A stretch of DNA of 45,540 nt, from contig CANRPL010000003.1 of NCBI GenBank assembly GCA_947632495.1, positions 1 through 45,540 on the forward strand. The letters are read 5' to 3'. Of the stretch, positions 8,983 to 20,896 are shown in pieces (position 1 is the first letter of the stretch; every line of letters begins with the position of its first letter). The notes beneath the pieces are model-generated. The model made no database searches. It saw only the letters and a program-made list of their open reading frames with translations, and was not told where the DNA came from. The translations under genes were made by a program, and so were the position numbers. The stretch comes from an uncultured Bacilli bacterium. Lineage in GTDB: Bacteria > Bacillota_I > Bacilli_A > RF39 > UBA660.

Positions 8983-9579
8983 CTATGCCTCCTTTAGTAA
9001 TTCTTTTAATTCATTTAACTCACCATCAGATAACTCTTCACTTGTAAGTTCAATATTTTTAATACTTTCATACATACCTAAATACTTTTTTAAGGCATGA
9101 ATGTACTCATGGCTATCATTTAAGCCCTTTTTGATAACTTGTTTAGCACTAATAGTAATTTTAGCTTCCTCTAACATATTAACAAATTTATTAACATTTA
9201 ACAAATCGTCAGTGCTTAAATTATTATAATTATATAAAGGGATACTATCTATTTCTAAAATAACGAAATCGATATGTTTAAATAAATCGCTATCTAAAGG
9301 AACACCAATACCATTAGTTATAATGCAAGTTGTAAAACCTGCCTTATGCGATATTTTAGTCGTCTCCTTTAGATAATCACTTTGCTTAAACAAAGAGGTT
9401 CCCATAAATGTTACACCACCATCATCAGGTCCAATATAAGGTCGAAACTTACGAATACGGTCGACCGTCTCGTTAGGTGTTAACGTCACGACAGCATCAT
9501 CATCCAATTTAATAACCGTCCTAATACCTGGTCCAGCATCAAAAGACATAGGATCAATAGATGTTATATTACCTTTCAT
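8983..9579 (-). CDS. PflA (pyruvate formate-lyase activating enzyme) homologue lacking the radical-SAM CX3CX2C loop
   Basis: MKGNITSIDPMSFDAGPGIRTVIKLD...IGPDDGGVTFMGTSLFKQSDYLKETTKISHKAGFTTCIITNG is collinear with PflA (VDGPGIRF...GGGVTxSGGEP...TCLDTNG), but the cysteine loop is deleted and GGE is replaced. Confidence 0.85.
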   Translation of the reverse strand: MKGNITSIDPMSFDAGPGIRTVIKLDDDAVVTLTPNETVDRIRKFRPYIGPDDGGVTFMGTSLFKQSDYLKETTKISHKAGFTTCIITNGIGVPLDSDLFKHIDFVILEIDSIPLYNYNNLSTDDLLNVNKFVNMLEEAKITISAKQVIKKGLNDSHEYIHALKKYLGMYESIKNIELTSEELSDGELNELKELLKEA

Positions 9580-11789
9580 TGTAGCACCTCATGATAAGTT
9601 TGATCAATTAAGCTCTCTTGTTGTTGAGTACTTAATTCTTTATATCTTATCGCACAACCGCCACTACGAAGAACGATATCTGAACCTTTTTTATCATTAT
9701 CTTTAGCATCCAATAGAACTTTCTTGTCAATTAAATTAAACTCGATATGCGTTCCCTTTTGGCCAAAGAAACTATCTAAAAGAACCATCATATTATTGGC
9801 GCGTTCATTTCTTTTAGTACCTAATGTATTAGCTGTTGTATTGACCGTTGTAACAATACCATTTTGACATAGATTACTAGGCAGACGCATAACTGACTTA
9901 AGGCTATTAATTAAACTCTTATTATCGATATTGCTGATAGGATTAGCATTGAAAGCAAAAGGTGCGCCTTTAAAACGTCCGTCAGGAGTTGCTCCCGTGT
10001 TAGTGCCACAAACAACATTCAAAAATGATGATGCAATTCCCATTTTAATAGTCGCATTACGATACATATGATGACTTTGTAACTCTTTACTAATCATCTT
10101 AATAGTATCTGATGCTAATTTATCGACCGTTACATCACCCAAACCAAAACGTGGAAAACTATCTTTAATAACAAAGTCCGTACTTAATCCATTTTCATCA
10201 CGATTAACTTGAACATCAGCAAATCTAATTGCTGATAGAGAATCAATAACATTAGCAAAACCAATAAGATTAAAAGTCATTGAACGTTCAACAACAGTAT
10301 CATTAAAAGCCATTAAAGAACTTTCATATCCATACTTATCATGCATATAATGGATAACATTTAAGGCATCATCTTGAATAGAAATGACCTTTTTTAGAAC
10401 TTTAACAAAATTTTTTACGACTTCAGAATAATTTAATTTCTTACCAGTAAGAGGCTCAATACCACCGATAACCATTTCGCCAGTTAATTCATCACGGCCG
10501 CCATTGATGGCGTATAGTAAAACTTTAGGTAAATTACAACTGCCACCATAGTAGTCAATTTGTTTGCCAATTTTTGATAATCCCGCCATACCTGTACTAG
10601 CATATTCAAAGCTATTTAATGTATCAGCATTTAAAAATTGTAGACAATTAAATTTAAGCATCATTTTAATACAATAACGTTTAAAATTAACTGGTAATCT
10701 ACTAGACCATAAAATTGTATAATTAGGCACTTCATAAGCACCAATATTTTCAAGTGAATTTAAAATACGATAAGATGTTTTAGTAATCATCGAATGATCA
10801 CCACTCATCCCACCAATCGTCTCTGTTATAATTGGTGCCATACCTGGAAAGCAACTCAAGTATTCAGGGGTACGTAAATATCTAAGTAGACGCAATTTAA
10901 TTAAGAATTGATCAACTAATTCTTGAGCCTCTTCCTCTGTTAATACTTGAAGGGCGATATCTCGTTCAATATAAATATCTAAAAAAGGACTATTATTTCC
11001 TGTTGGTAGTGAGACACCATATGTTTCTTTAGCGCCAGCTAGATAAGCTAAATATAACCATTCAAAAGCTTCTTTAGCGTTAGAAGCTGGTTTAGATACG
11101 TCAATATCATAAGTACTAGCCATTTGTTTTAATGCTTTTAAGGCCGCAATCTGTTTAATTACTTCCTCACGAGTTCGTACAACAGAATAATTAATATCCT
11201 TACGAAGACGTTCTAAATCGCGTTCTTTTTGTTTGATTAAATAATCGGCACCATATAAAGGTAAGCGACGATAATCACTGACAATAAAGCCACGTCCAAA
11301 AGTATCAGGCAACCCATCAATAAGATGGACTTCTTTAAACTTTTTTATTTCCTTTGTATAAACTTCATTTACCGCATCTTCATAACTTACTTGAAATTCT
11401 CTAAAGGATTCTTCAACATCATGATTAAAACGATAACCGTTACTCTTAAGAACACCTAATGAAGTATTAAGCGATATATATGGATTGATGAAATGTTTTA
11501 AAGGTTCATCCGTCTGTAAACCAACAATAATTTCATTTTTCTTATCAACATAACCAGGATCAAAATGATTAATACCCGCTAACGAAAGACTATCGACATC
11601 TAAAAGATGAGCTGCTTCTTCTTTATCTAATAATTTTTGAACTCGGCTTAAAAGACGTGTCGTTTTACGACTTATACCTTTTAGAAAATCAGAATTACCA
11701 ACATATTCTGTGTAATTATTGAGGATAAAATCTTCAACATCAGGGGTGCGTTGCCATTTAGTCCCTTTAAATCCATTCCATGCTTCCAT
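9576..11789 (-). CDS. Pyruvate formate-lyase homologue with substituted catalytic residues (putative pseudo-PFL)
   Basis: 737 aa collinear with PflB (LPDTFGRGFIVSDYRRLPLYGADYL; IGGMSGDHSMITKTSYRILN; PNYTILWSSRLPVNFKRY; LLYAINGGRDE; ALNVIHYMHDKYGYESSLMAFND; TPDGRFKGAPFAFNANP), but ACC -> TGM at residues 399-401 and RVSGY -> RSGGC. Confidence 0.9.
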   Translation of the reverse strand: MEAWNGFKGTKWQRTPDVEDFILNNYTEYVGNSDFLKGISRKTTRLLSRVQKLLDKEEAAHLLDVDSLSLAGINHFDPGYVDKKNEIIVGLQTDEPLKHFINPYISLNTSLGVLKSNGYRFNHDVEESFREFQVSYEDAVNEVYTKEIKKFKEVHLIDGLPDTFGRGFIVSDYRRLPLYGADYLIKQKERDLERLRKDINYSVVRTREEVIKQIAALKALKQMASTYDIDVSKPASNAKEAFEWLYLAYLAGAKETYGVSLPTGNNSPFLDIYIERDIALQVLTEEEAQELVDQFLIKLRLLRYLRTPEYLSCFPGMAPIITETIGGMSGDHSMITKTSYRILNSLENIGAYEVPNYTILWSSRLPVNFKRYCIKMMLKFNCLQFLNADTLNSFEYASTGMAGLSKIGKQIDYYGGSCNLPKVLLYAINGGRDELTGEMVIGGIEPLTGKKLNYSEVVKNFVKVLKKVISIQDDALNVIHYMHDKYGYESSLMAFNDTVVERSMTFNLIGFANVIDSLSAIRFADVQVNRDENGLSTDFVIKDSFPRFGLGDVTVDKLASDTIKMISKELQSHHMYRNATIKMGIASSFLNVVCGTNTGATPDGRFKGAPFAFNANPISNIDNKSLINSLKSVMRLPSNLCQNGIVTTVNTTANTLGTKRNERANNMMVLLDSFFGQKGTHIEFNLIDKKVLLDAKDNDKKGSDIVLRSGGCAIRYKELSTQQQESLIDQTYHEVLQ

Positions 11790-11817
11790 ATTATCACTTC
11801 CAAATACTATTATTTTA

Positions 11818-13833
<2,016 letters not shown>

Positions 13834-13875
13834 CTAGCAAAAAAAGAAATTCACTTAAATTTATCTATAATAAAA

Positions 13876-13897
13876 AACTATATCTTTAAGATATAGC
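13876..13897 (-). terminator. Intrinsic terminator after the superoxide reductase gene
   Basis: CTATATCTTTAAGATATAG inverted repeat followed by TTTTTT on the minus strand. Confidence 0.7.
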
Positions 13898-14272
13898 TTA
13901 TTCTTCTACTTCTTTTTCCCATAGACCATGTTTATTACAATATGCATATAATTTAGCATGTGGATAATAATCAAATGTAACTGTAGCTTCATGATGAGGA
14001 GCTAATTTTTTGGTAACTATTTCTTTTGGAGACTCCATACTGATCCACTCAATATAGTGATCATCATCCATAACATGATTAACCGTTACTTCCATTTTAT
14101 TTTCTTTAATCGTATAAGTTGGAACGTGTTTCTCAAAAGCTGCATCGACAGAATTAGGAACGACATCCTCCATCTTTTCATCGCAGCACATAAAACCACA
14201 TTTACAATGACAATCATCAATTACATAAATGAAAGCTCCACAATTATTACATTTTTTATACATATAAATCAC
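13898..14272 (-). CDS. Desulfoferrodoxin / neelaredoxin-type superoxide reductase
   Basis: Cys pairs CNNCG and CC at the N-terminus; neelaredoxin core EKHVPTY...VTVNHVMDDDHYIEWISM...KLYAYCNKHGLW with Fe-ligating His/Cys. Confidence 0.85.
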   Translation of the reverse strand: MIYMYKKCNNCGAFIYVIDDCHCKCGFMCCDEKMEDVVPNSVDAAFEKHVPTYTIKENKMEVTVNHVMDDDHYIEWISMESPKEIVTKKLAPHHEATVTFDYYPHAKLYAYCNKHGLWEKEVEE

Positions 14273-14274
14273 CT

Positions 14275-16803
14275 TTACCCTTTCAAAAGCGCTAAACGCT
14301 CTTTTTCTTCACTTAATTTTTTACGATCAGCTTCAACAATATTAGCTGGTGCTTTAGAAACATAATTTTCATTACTTAATAATTTTTCACGGCGCGCTAC
14401 TGATTCCTCTAACTTTTTAATCTCTTCCTCTTTTTTAGATTCATCTTCTTTCGTACCCTCATAGTAATAGGTAATATCGATATATTTAGACTTATAATTA
14501 CTTGTCAAGTAATGATCATCTTCTACTTGTAAAAGATTTTCATCTTTGATTTTCAATTGAGAACGATAGATAAGTTCGATAGCATCATCAACAACATATT
14601 TTACTTTAGCTTGTTTAGTAATATTATTAGTTGCTTTAAGATTTCTAATAGCGATGATATCCTCTAAAATTTTATTTAATTTATCTTCTTCTTTTTCATA
14701 ATTTATATCTTCAACATGAGGATAAGGACTTATCATAATAGACGCACTATCTTTAATTGGTAACATCAAATATATCTCTTCTGTTACATATGGCATAAAA
14801 GGATGAAGCATTTTTAAAATATCGGTTAATACTTTTAATAAAACACTCTTATTAGTATTACTCATATCACTTTTAGATAATTCAATATACCAATCACAGA
14901 AATTATCCCAAATAAAATTATATAAAGTATTACCAACGTTATGGAAATCATAAGTATCCATATTTTTTCTTACTTCTTTAATCGTCTTATTTAACTTATT
15001 TAACATCCATTTATCAGCTAAAGAAAGATTATCTAAAGTATAATCCTTATCACTGAAACCTTCTAGATTCATAAGAACAAAACGAGAGGCATTCCATAAT
15101 TTATTAATAAAATTCCAAGCTGACTTAACTTTTTCTTCATCATATCTTAAATCAGCACCAGGAGCTGAATTAGTCGTTAAGAAAAATCTTAAAGCATCAC
15201 AGCCATATTCTTCAATGACATCCATCGGATCTACACCATTACCTAAACTTTTGCTCATCTTACGACCTTCTTTATCACGGATTAAGCCATGTATTAAGCA
15301 ATCTTTAAATGGACGTTTATCCGTAAACTTTAAACCCTGGAAAGTCATACGATTAACCCAGAATGGAATAATATCATACCCCGTAACTAGAACATCATTA
15401 GGATAATAGCGTTTAAAATCTTCACTATCTGATGGCCAACCTAAAGTGGCAAAAGGCCATAAAGCACTACTAAACCAAGTATCTAAAACATCATTATCTT
15501 GAACCCAGCCATCACCTTCTGGTGGATTAACTCCTACATATACTTCGTCACCCTTGTACCAAGCTGGAATACGATGACCCCACCATAATTGACGAGAAAT
15601 ACACCAATCATAAGTTATTTCCATCCAATGGTTCATCGTCTTTTCATAATGTGGGGGAACAAAATTAACTTTCTTACTCTTTTTCTTTTGATTTTCTAAA
15701 ACACGATCGGCTAAAGGACGCATCTTAACAAACCACTGTTTTGATAAATAAGGTTCAACGACAGCATCAGTTCTCTCACTATGACCAACACTATGAACCA
15801 TTTCCTCAATACTGATTAAAATGCCACTTTCTTTTAAATCAACAAGAAGAGCTTCGCGACACTCTTCACGCGTCATACCAGCATACTTGCCTGCATTTTC
15901 ATTCATTGTAGCATCCTCATTCATAACAACTACACGTTCTAGATTATGGCGATTACCAACTTCAAAGTCGTTAGGATCATGAGCTGGTGTTATCTTAACG
16001 ACACCAGTTCCAAAGGTAGGATCAGCATGTTCATCTCCGACGATAGGGATTAATTTATTTACAACCGGTAAAATAACATTTTTACCAATAAGATGCTTAT
16101 AGCGATCATCATCAGGATTAACGGCGACAGCTGTATCACCAAATAATGTTTCAGGTCTAGTTGTAGCGACATCTAAATATTCATCAGTTCCTTCAATATA
16201 GTACTTTAAATGATAGAAAGCACCTTTATCATCTTTATAGATTACTTCTTCATTAGATAAGGCTGTTTTCGCTACAGGATCCCAGTTAATAATACGTTCT
16301 CCGCGATAGATTAAACCCTCATTATATAAATCAACAAATACTTTTTTAACCGCACGAGTTAAATTTTCATCTAAAGTAAAAGCCTCTTTACGATAATCTA
16401 AACTAAGCCCTAATTTAGCCCACTGTGAACGGATATTATCTGAATATTCATGTGTCCAATCCCAACAAGCTTTAAGAAAATCGTCACGGCCTAGTTCGTA
16501 TTTATCAATACCATTTTGGCGTAATTTTTGAACAACTTTAGCCTCTGTAGCGATAGCGGCATGATCCATTCCTGGTAGCCATAATGTATCATATCCATCC
16601 ATTCGTTTATAACGAATAATCAAGTCTTGAAGGGTTGTATCCCAAGCATGACCTAAATGTAATTTACCTGTAACGTTAGGTGGTGGAATAACAATACAAT
16701 ATGGTTTCTTACTTAAATCACCACTCTCAAAATAACCAGCTTCTTTCCACTGATAGTATTTTCCTTCTTCAACCTTTAAATGATTATACTTTGTATCTAG
16801 CAT
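14275..16803 (-). CDS. valS: Valyl-tRNA synthetase
   Basis: [16 protein letters not shown] (HIGH), [26 protein letters not shown] (KMSKS), [17 protein letters not shown] editing domain, C-terminal coiled coil. Confidence 0.97.
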   Translation of the reverse strand: MLDTKYNHLKVEEGKYYQWKEAGYFESGDLSKKPYCIVIPPPNVTGKLHLGHAWDTTLQDLIIRYKRMDGYDTLWLPGMDHAAIATEAKVVQKLRQNGIDKYELGRDDFLKACWDWTHEYSDNIRSQWAKLGLSLDYRKEAFTLDENLTRAVKKVFVDLYNEGLIYRGERIINWDPVAKTALSNEEVIYKDDKGAFYHLKYYIEGTDEYLDVATTRPETLFGDTAVAVNPDDDRYKHLIGKNVILPVVNKLIPIVGDEHADPTFGTGVVKITPAHDPNDFEVGNRHNLERVVVMNEDATMNENAGKYAGMTREECREALLVDLKESGILISIEEMVHSVGHSERTDAVVEPYLSKQWFVKMRPLADRVLENQKKKSKKVNFVPPHYEKTMNHWMEITYDWCISRQLWWGHRIPAWYKGDEVYVGVNPPEGDGWVQDNDVLDTWFSSALWPFATLGWPSDSEDFKRYYPNDVLVTGYDIIPFWVNRMTFQGLKFTDKRPFKDCLIHGLIRDKEGRKMSKSLGNGVDPMDVIEEYGCDALRFFLTTNSAPGADLRYDEEKVKSAWNFINKLWNASRFVLMNLEGFSDKDYTLDNLSLADKWMLNKLNKTIKEVRKNMDTYDFHNVGNTLYNFIWDNFCDWYIELSKSDMSNTNKSVLLKVLTDILKMLHPFMPYVTEEIYLMLPIKDSASIMISPYPHVEDINYEKEEDKLNKILEDIIAIRNLKATNNITKQAKVKYVVDDAIELIYRSQLKIKDENLLQVEDDHYLTSNYKSKYIDITYYYEGTKEDESKKEEEIKKLEESVARREKLLSNENYVSKAPANIVEADRKKLSEEKERLALLKG

Positions 16804-17528
16804 GATATCACTCCTTTAATATAATTACTTAAAAAGGTATATAATTCCGATAAATCTTGATGAGTATTAACTTCTAATAAATTTATCTTATTTTCAATTA
16901 TTTTTTCCTTTAAAACAAATTCAAATGTGTACTTAAAATTAATATCAAAAATAAAACCTAGCATTAGAAGAATCATATCACAAGAGTTATGAGCATCTTT
17001 TTTATCACAAGTTTCTTTATGCATTAAATTATCAAATAGTACTTGAGAAATTATAGGATGATCTTCTTTAATAACTAATCCCTGTTCTTTTAAAATATCC
17101 ATCTTATCAGCATCACGAACAATTCTAGCCACTAAAAGTTCTTCTTCACTACCATTTGGTACCTCTTTAGCGCCATGATATCTTACAGCAAATAAAATAA
17201 TATTTTGTTCATCTTCTTGATCAGTAAGTTTATTAATCATACCCTCTTTTAAAATATCGTAGCCTAATTTAGCATGATCAAGAGACTTTAAATCATCAAA
17301 CGTATGATAATCCTGCATCTGTTTAAAGCGACCTAAATCATGAAATAAGGCACATAAGTAAACAAGATGGCACATTCTTTCATCAAGTTCTAAAGAACGC
17401 GCTATCGCTTTAGCATAAGCAACCACTCGGTATGAATGATGAAACTTGCCCATAATAGGTTTTTGTTTAAGATCAAATTGTTTAACATAATCATTAAATA
17501 AATTACGTGCTTCTTCCAATGAAATCAT
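16797..17528 (-). CDS. HD-domain phosphohydrolase family protein
   Basis: [18 protein letters not shown]...[16 protein letters not shown]...HAKLGYDIL...[11 protein letters not shown] motifs; overlaps valS by 7 nt. Confidence 0.85.
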   Translation of the reverse strand: MISLEEARNLFNDYVKQFDLKQKPIMGKFHHSYRVVAYAKAIARSLELDERMCHLVYLCALFHDLGRFKQMQDYHTFDDLKSLDHAKLGYDILKEGMINKLTDQEDEQNIILFAVRYHGAKEVPNGSEEELLVARIVRDADKMDILKEQGLVIKEDHPIISQVLFDNLMHKETCDKKDAHNSCDMILLMLGFIFDINFKYTFEFVLKEKIIENKINLLEVNTHQDLSELYTFLSNYIKGVISC

Positions 17529-17540
17529 ATATCCTCCATA

Positions 17541-17785
17541 AAAAAACGGTCCATCCTAAAAAGGACGAAGACCGTGGTACCACCTTTATTCGTAAACATT
17601 GTTTACCTCTAAACGATAACGTCGTTAACGATATATTTTACTATTAGTTCTAATATATAGCTCCCAAGCTACCTTCAATTAATCTTCATTAAGAAAGGCT
17701 TTCACCCAATGACCTTTCATCGCTAATAACTACTAATTAATTTACTCCTCTTGTTCTTCGCCTTTGTAATACTTACATCAATAAT
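17541..17785 (-). promoter_or_regulatory. T-box leader (likely tRNA-Val responsive)
   Basis: Minus strand carries AAAGGTGGTACCACGG (17572-17587) followed by terminator hairpin ACGGTCTTCGTCC...GGACCGTTTTTTT; upstream stem I elements GAGGAGTA and candidate specifier GUA (Val) in GAAGGTAGCTTGGGAGC at 17670-17672. Confidence 0.92.
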
Positions 17786-17875
17786 TATAACATATGTTCT
17801 TTTGTTTGAAAAGATAAAACATCTTTTTTTTTAAATTAAAAGAAGGTATAATTAAAATAGAAAGATGGCGTAAAA

Positions 17876-19132
17876 ATGGAAATAGAAGGTATGCATAAAA
17901 AACATAAATTAGCTTGTGATCAATATGAAGAAATAAAAAAGCCCAAAGAGATTTACCTACCTCTTATTATCGGTAATGATACTGATCTAGTAGTCCTAGT
18001 TAAAGTTGGTGATCACGTCTATAAAGAGACGATGGTAGCCTATAACAAAGGTAAATTTAAATCTTATCTACATTCAAGTATTAGTGGAACGATTAAAGCT
18101 ATAGAAGATAAAACATACTCTAATGGTCAAAAAGTTAAATGTTTAATAATTGAAAATGACTATAAAGAACAAGTCCAAAAAAGAACTGGCGTTAAAGAGG
18201 AAATCAATAACTATAGTAAAGAAGAATTTATTGAAATAATCAAAAATGCTGGCATTGTTGGATTAAGTGGTAATGGATTTCCTACATATGTTAAATATGA
18301 TACGGATAAAAAGATTAAAACCTTAATTGTCAATGCGATAGAATGTGAGCCTTACTTAACAGCTGATTATACCATTTTAAAAAATAAATATCGCGAAATA
18401 TTAGAAGCTATCGACGCGATATTAGATATTAATAAAATTGATGAATGTCTGATCTGTATATCTAAAAGGAATCGAAAACTTATCAAACTATTAAATCAAT
18501 ATACAGGAACTTATTTAAGAATCAAAATTGTTAGCATTAAAAATGCTTATCCGATGGGATGGGAAAAAGGATTAATCAAAGAGGCAACTGGGCTAACTTA
18601 TGATGGCCTTCCTAGTGAATGCGGTATTATAGTCAACAATGTATCAACAATATACGCGATCTATAAAGCCTTAAAAAGTGGTACACCACTATTGGAACGT
18701 ATTATTACAATATCGGGAGAATTAGCCCCTAAACACACTAATGTTTTAGCGAAAATTGGTACCCCTATCAAAGACATAATTGGGGAAGTAGACTCAAATA
18801 ATGTTTTAATTATCGCTGGTGGTCCAATGATGGGTCATGCATTAGTTGATTTTGATACTATGGTAACCAAACAGGCTAATGGATTACTACTTATAAAAAA
18901 AGAAGATAGGCAAGAAACAGCTTGTATTCACTGTGGTAAATGTCTTAAATATTGTCCATGTCATCTAGCACCCATTCTCGTAAAAGGAAAAAATAAAGAC
19001 GAATTAAAAAAATTAAATGTTGATAAATGTATGGATTGTGGTCTATGCTCCTATGTCTGTCCTGCACGTATTCCTTTAAAAGACTACATGGATGAAGCTA
19101 AAAAAAGCATCAAGGAGGTATCACATGAATAA
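17876..19132 (+). CDS. RnfC-like electron transport complex subunit
   Basis: VGLSGNGFPTYVK...LIVNAIECEPYLTADY...TGLTYDGLPSECGIIVNNVSTIYAIYKA; two 4Fe-4S motifs CIHCGKCLKYCP and CMDCGLCSYVCP. Confidence 0.85.
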   Translation: MEIEGMHKKHKLACDQYEEIKKPKEIYLPLIIGNDTDLVVLVKVGDHVYKETMVAYNKGKFKSYLHSSISGTIKAIEDKTYSNGQKVKCLIIENDYKEQVQKRTGVKEEINNYSKEEFIEIIKNAGIVGLSGNGFPTYVKYDTDKKIKTLIVNAIECEPYLTADYTILKNKYREILEAIDAILDINKIDECLICISKRNRKLIKLLNQYTGTYLRIKIVSIKNAYPMGWEKGLIKEATGLTYDGLPSECGIIVNNVSTIYAIYKALKSGTPLLERIITISGELAPKHTNVLAKIGTPIKDIIGEVDSNNVLIIAGGPMMGHALVDFDTMVTKQANGLLLIKKEDRQETACIHCGKCLKYCPCHLAPILVKGKNKDELKKLNVDKCMDCGLCSYVCPARIPLKDYMDEAKKSIKEVSHE

Positions 19133-19979
19133 CAATGGTCCTTATATTTTTAGTAAACTATCTACTAAAAGAATAAACTTAAATATTCTTTTAGCGCTTC
19201 TACCAATTACTTTTTACTTTATTATTAAAGATATTAACACCCTAATACCATTAGGAACAATCGTAATAACAACCTATCTATCAGGTATATTATTACACTA
19301 TCTATTTCATCATCAGCTAGTAATAGATGACTTAAGTACCATTAATATTGGGTTAATATTAACATTACTTCTACCTACTGATATTCCTTTTTACTTCTTG
19401 ATAATTGGAAGTATAAGCGCTACAGCAGGTAAATTCATCAGTAAAGATTTACTTAATCCACCTTTAATAGGTTTTATTGTTATCATTTTATTAAGCCTAT
19501 TATTTCGTTATAGTATCAACTTTCCAGGATATGATCTTATCAGCATCATTTTAGTTATTGGCGGATTAATATATCTTATTCTAACAAAATCTATTAAATA
19601 TGAAATTGTCATTAGTTATCTTTTGATGATCGTCACTATCTTTATCATTATGACATGGAAAAATAGTTTACCTATTGATAATCTTTTAGAAGAACGTCTT
19701 CTTCTAACTGGTATATTTCTATTAATGCATCATCAAAGTACACCTATAACTCAACATAGTATGATTATCTATGGCCTATTTATCGGTATCGTTACAGCTT
19801 TTATCTATTATCATACTCTACTACCTAGTGGCATTATCATCAGCATTTTAACCGCTAATCTTTTTACCCATATTTTAGATTATTTAATTTTAACTAAAAG
19901 AAGAATATTTATTATCATACCATATAGTATATTATTAATATTATTTGGTATAACTTTACTGACAAACATAAGTATTTAA
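19125..19979 (+). CDS. RnfD-like membrane subunit, divergent (start at MNNNGPYIFSK, RBS AGGAGG)
   Basis: Position after rnfC with overlap; GPYIFSKLSTKRINLNILLALLP, LLNPPLIGF (cf. NPALAARAF) and TPITQHSMIIYGLFIGIVTAFI (cf. SPMTKKGQIIFG); multiple TM helices. Confidence 0.72.
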   Translation: MNNNGPYIFSKLSTKRINLNILLALLPITFYFIIKDINTLIPLGTIVITTYLSGILLHYLFHHQLVIDDLSTINIGLILTLLLPTDIPFYFLIIGSISATAGKFISKDLLNPPLIGFIVIILLSLLFRYSINFPGYDLISIILVIGGLIYLILTKSIKYEIVISYLLMIVTIFIIMTWKNSLPIDNLLEERLLLTGIFLLMHHQSTPITQHSMIIYGLFIGIVTAFIYYHTLLPSGIIISILTANLFTHILDYLILTKRRIFIIIPYSILLILFGITLLTNISI

Positions 19980-20001
19980 AGAAGATATTCTTCTTTTTTT
20001 G
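19978..20001 (+). terminator. Intrinsic terminator after rnfD-like gene
   Basis: AAAGAAGATATTCTTCTTTTTTT. Confidence 0.75.
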
Positions 20002-20027
20002 ATGTGATTATGTTAAAATGATACTAG

Positions 20028-20888
20028 GTGAATAGTATGGAAGAAAAACGAAGTTTTTGGTGGCTTAAACTTATAATATTTATACTAATTCTTATCATAG
20101 GCGTTGTCGCTTATGCCTTTTACGTTGGACCTACTGGCATTTTTGTCAAAGAAATAAATGTCATTGATAATCGCCTTCCTAGTACATTTTATGGCTATAA
20201 AATAGTTCAATTAAGTGACATTCACTATAAGAGTACAACGGAAAAAAGTGACTTAAAAAAGATCAGTCAGAAAGTAAATCAGAGTAAACCGAATATTATT
20301 ATCATTTCTGGTGACTTATTAGATAAAAAAACAGTTTATAATGATCAAGATAGTCAAGATTTAGCTAACTTCTTAAACGATATTAAAGCACAATATAAAT
20401 ACATTATTTCTGGTGATCATGATCAAAATGAATTATTTACTCAAATTATCAATAAAAGCGATTTTAAATTATTAGACAACACCTATGAAATAATATATCA
20501 TGAAGGATACGATCCTATATTAATTGCTGGTCTTTCATCACGTAGTGATAAAACCGATACTAAAGAAAAGCTAGTAAGTATCAAAGAAGCTATCAGTAGT
20601 AACGCTATCAACTATAATATTCTCGTTCTTCATGAACCAAGTCTAATTGAAGATTTTGATTATCAAAATTATCAACTGATATTAGCTGGTCATACCCATA
20701 ATGGACAAATAAATATACCAGGTATTAAGCAATTATTTATATCTAAAAAAGATGCGGAATACTATGAAACATACTACGATTTAGAAAATACCAAGATGTA
20801 TATATCATCAGGTATTGGTACAACTAATGTTAAAGCTCGTCTATTTAATCGTCCAAGCATCAATTTATATCGACTTTTAAATAAGTAA
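20028..20888 (+). CDS. Membrane-anchored metallophosphoesterase (YkuE-like)
   Basis: N-terminal TM; QLSDIHYKS, ISGDLLD, SGDHDQN, AGHTHNGQI calcineurin-like motifs. Confidence 0.88.
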   Translation: MNSMEEKRSFWWLKLIIFILILIIGVVAYAFYVGPTGIFVKEINVIDNRLPSTFYGYKIVQLSDIHYKSTTEKSDLKKISQKVNQSKPNIIIISGDLLDKKTVYNDQDSQDLANFLNDIKAQYKYIISGDHDQNELFTQIINKSDFKLLDNTYEIIYHEGYDPILIAGLSSRSDKTDTKEKLVSIKEAISSNAINYNILVLHEPSLIEDFDYQNYQLILAGHTHNGQINIPGIKQLFISKKDAEYYETYYDLENTKMYISSGIGTTNVKARLFNRPSINLYRLLNK

Positions 20889-20896
20889 GGTGAACT

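Noticed and set aside
9576-11789. Possibility that CC->GM in the PFL homologue is a frameshift artefact
   Set aside because: Flanking residues on both sides align in the same frame without gaps (YASTGMAGLSKIGKQ vs [15 protein letters not shown]), and independent losses occur at the Arg435 and Gly-loop positions and in the partner PflA.
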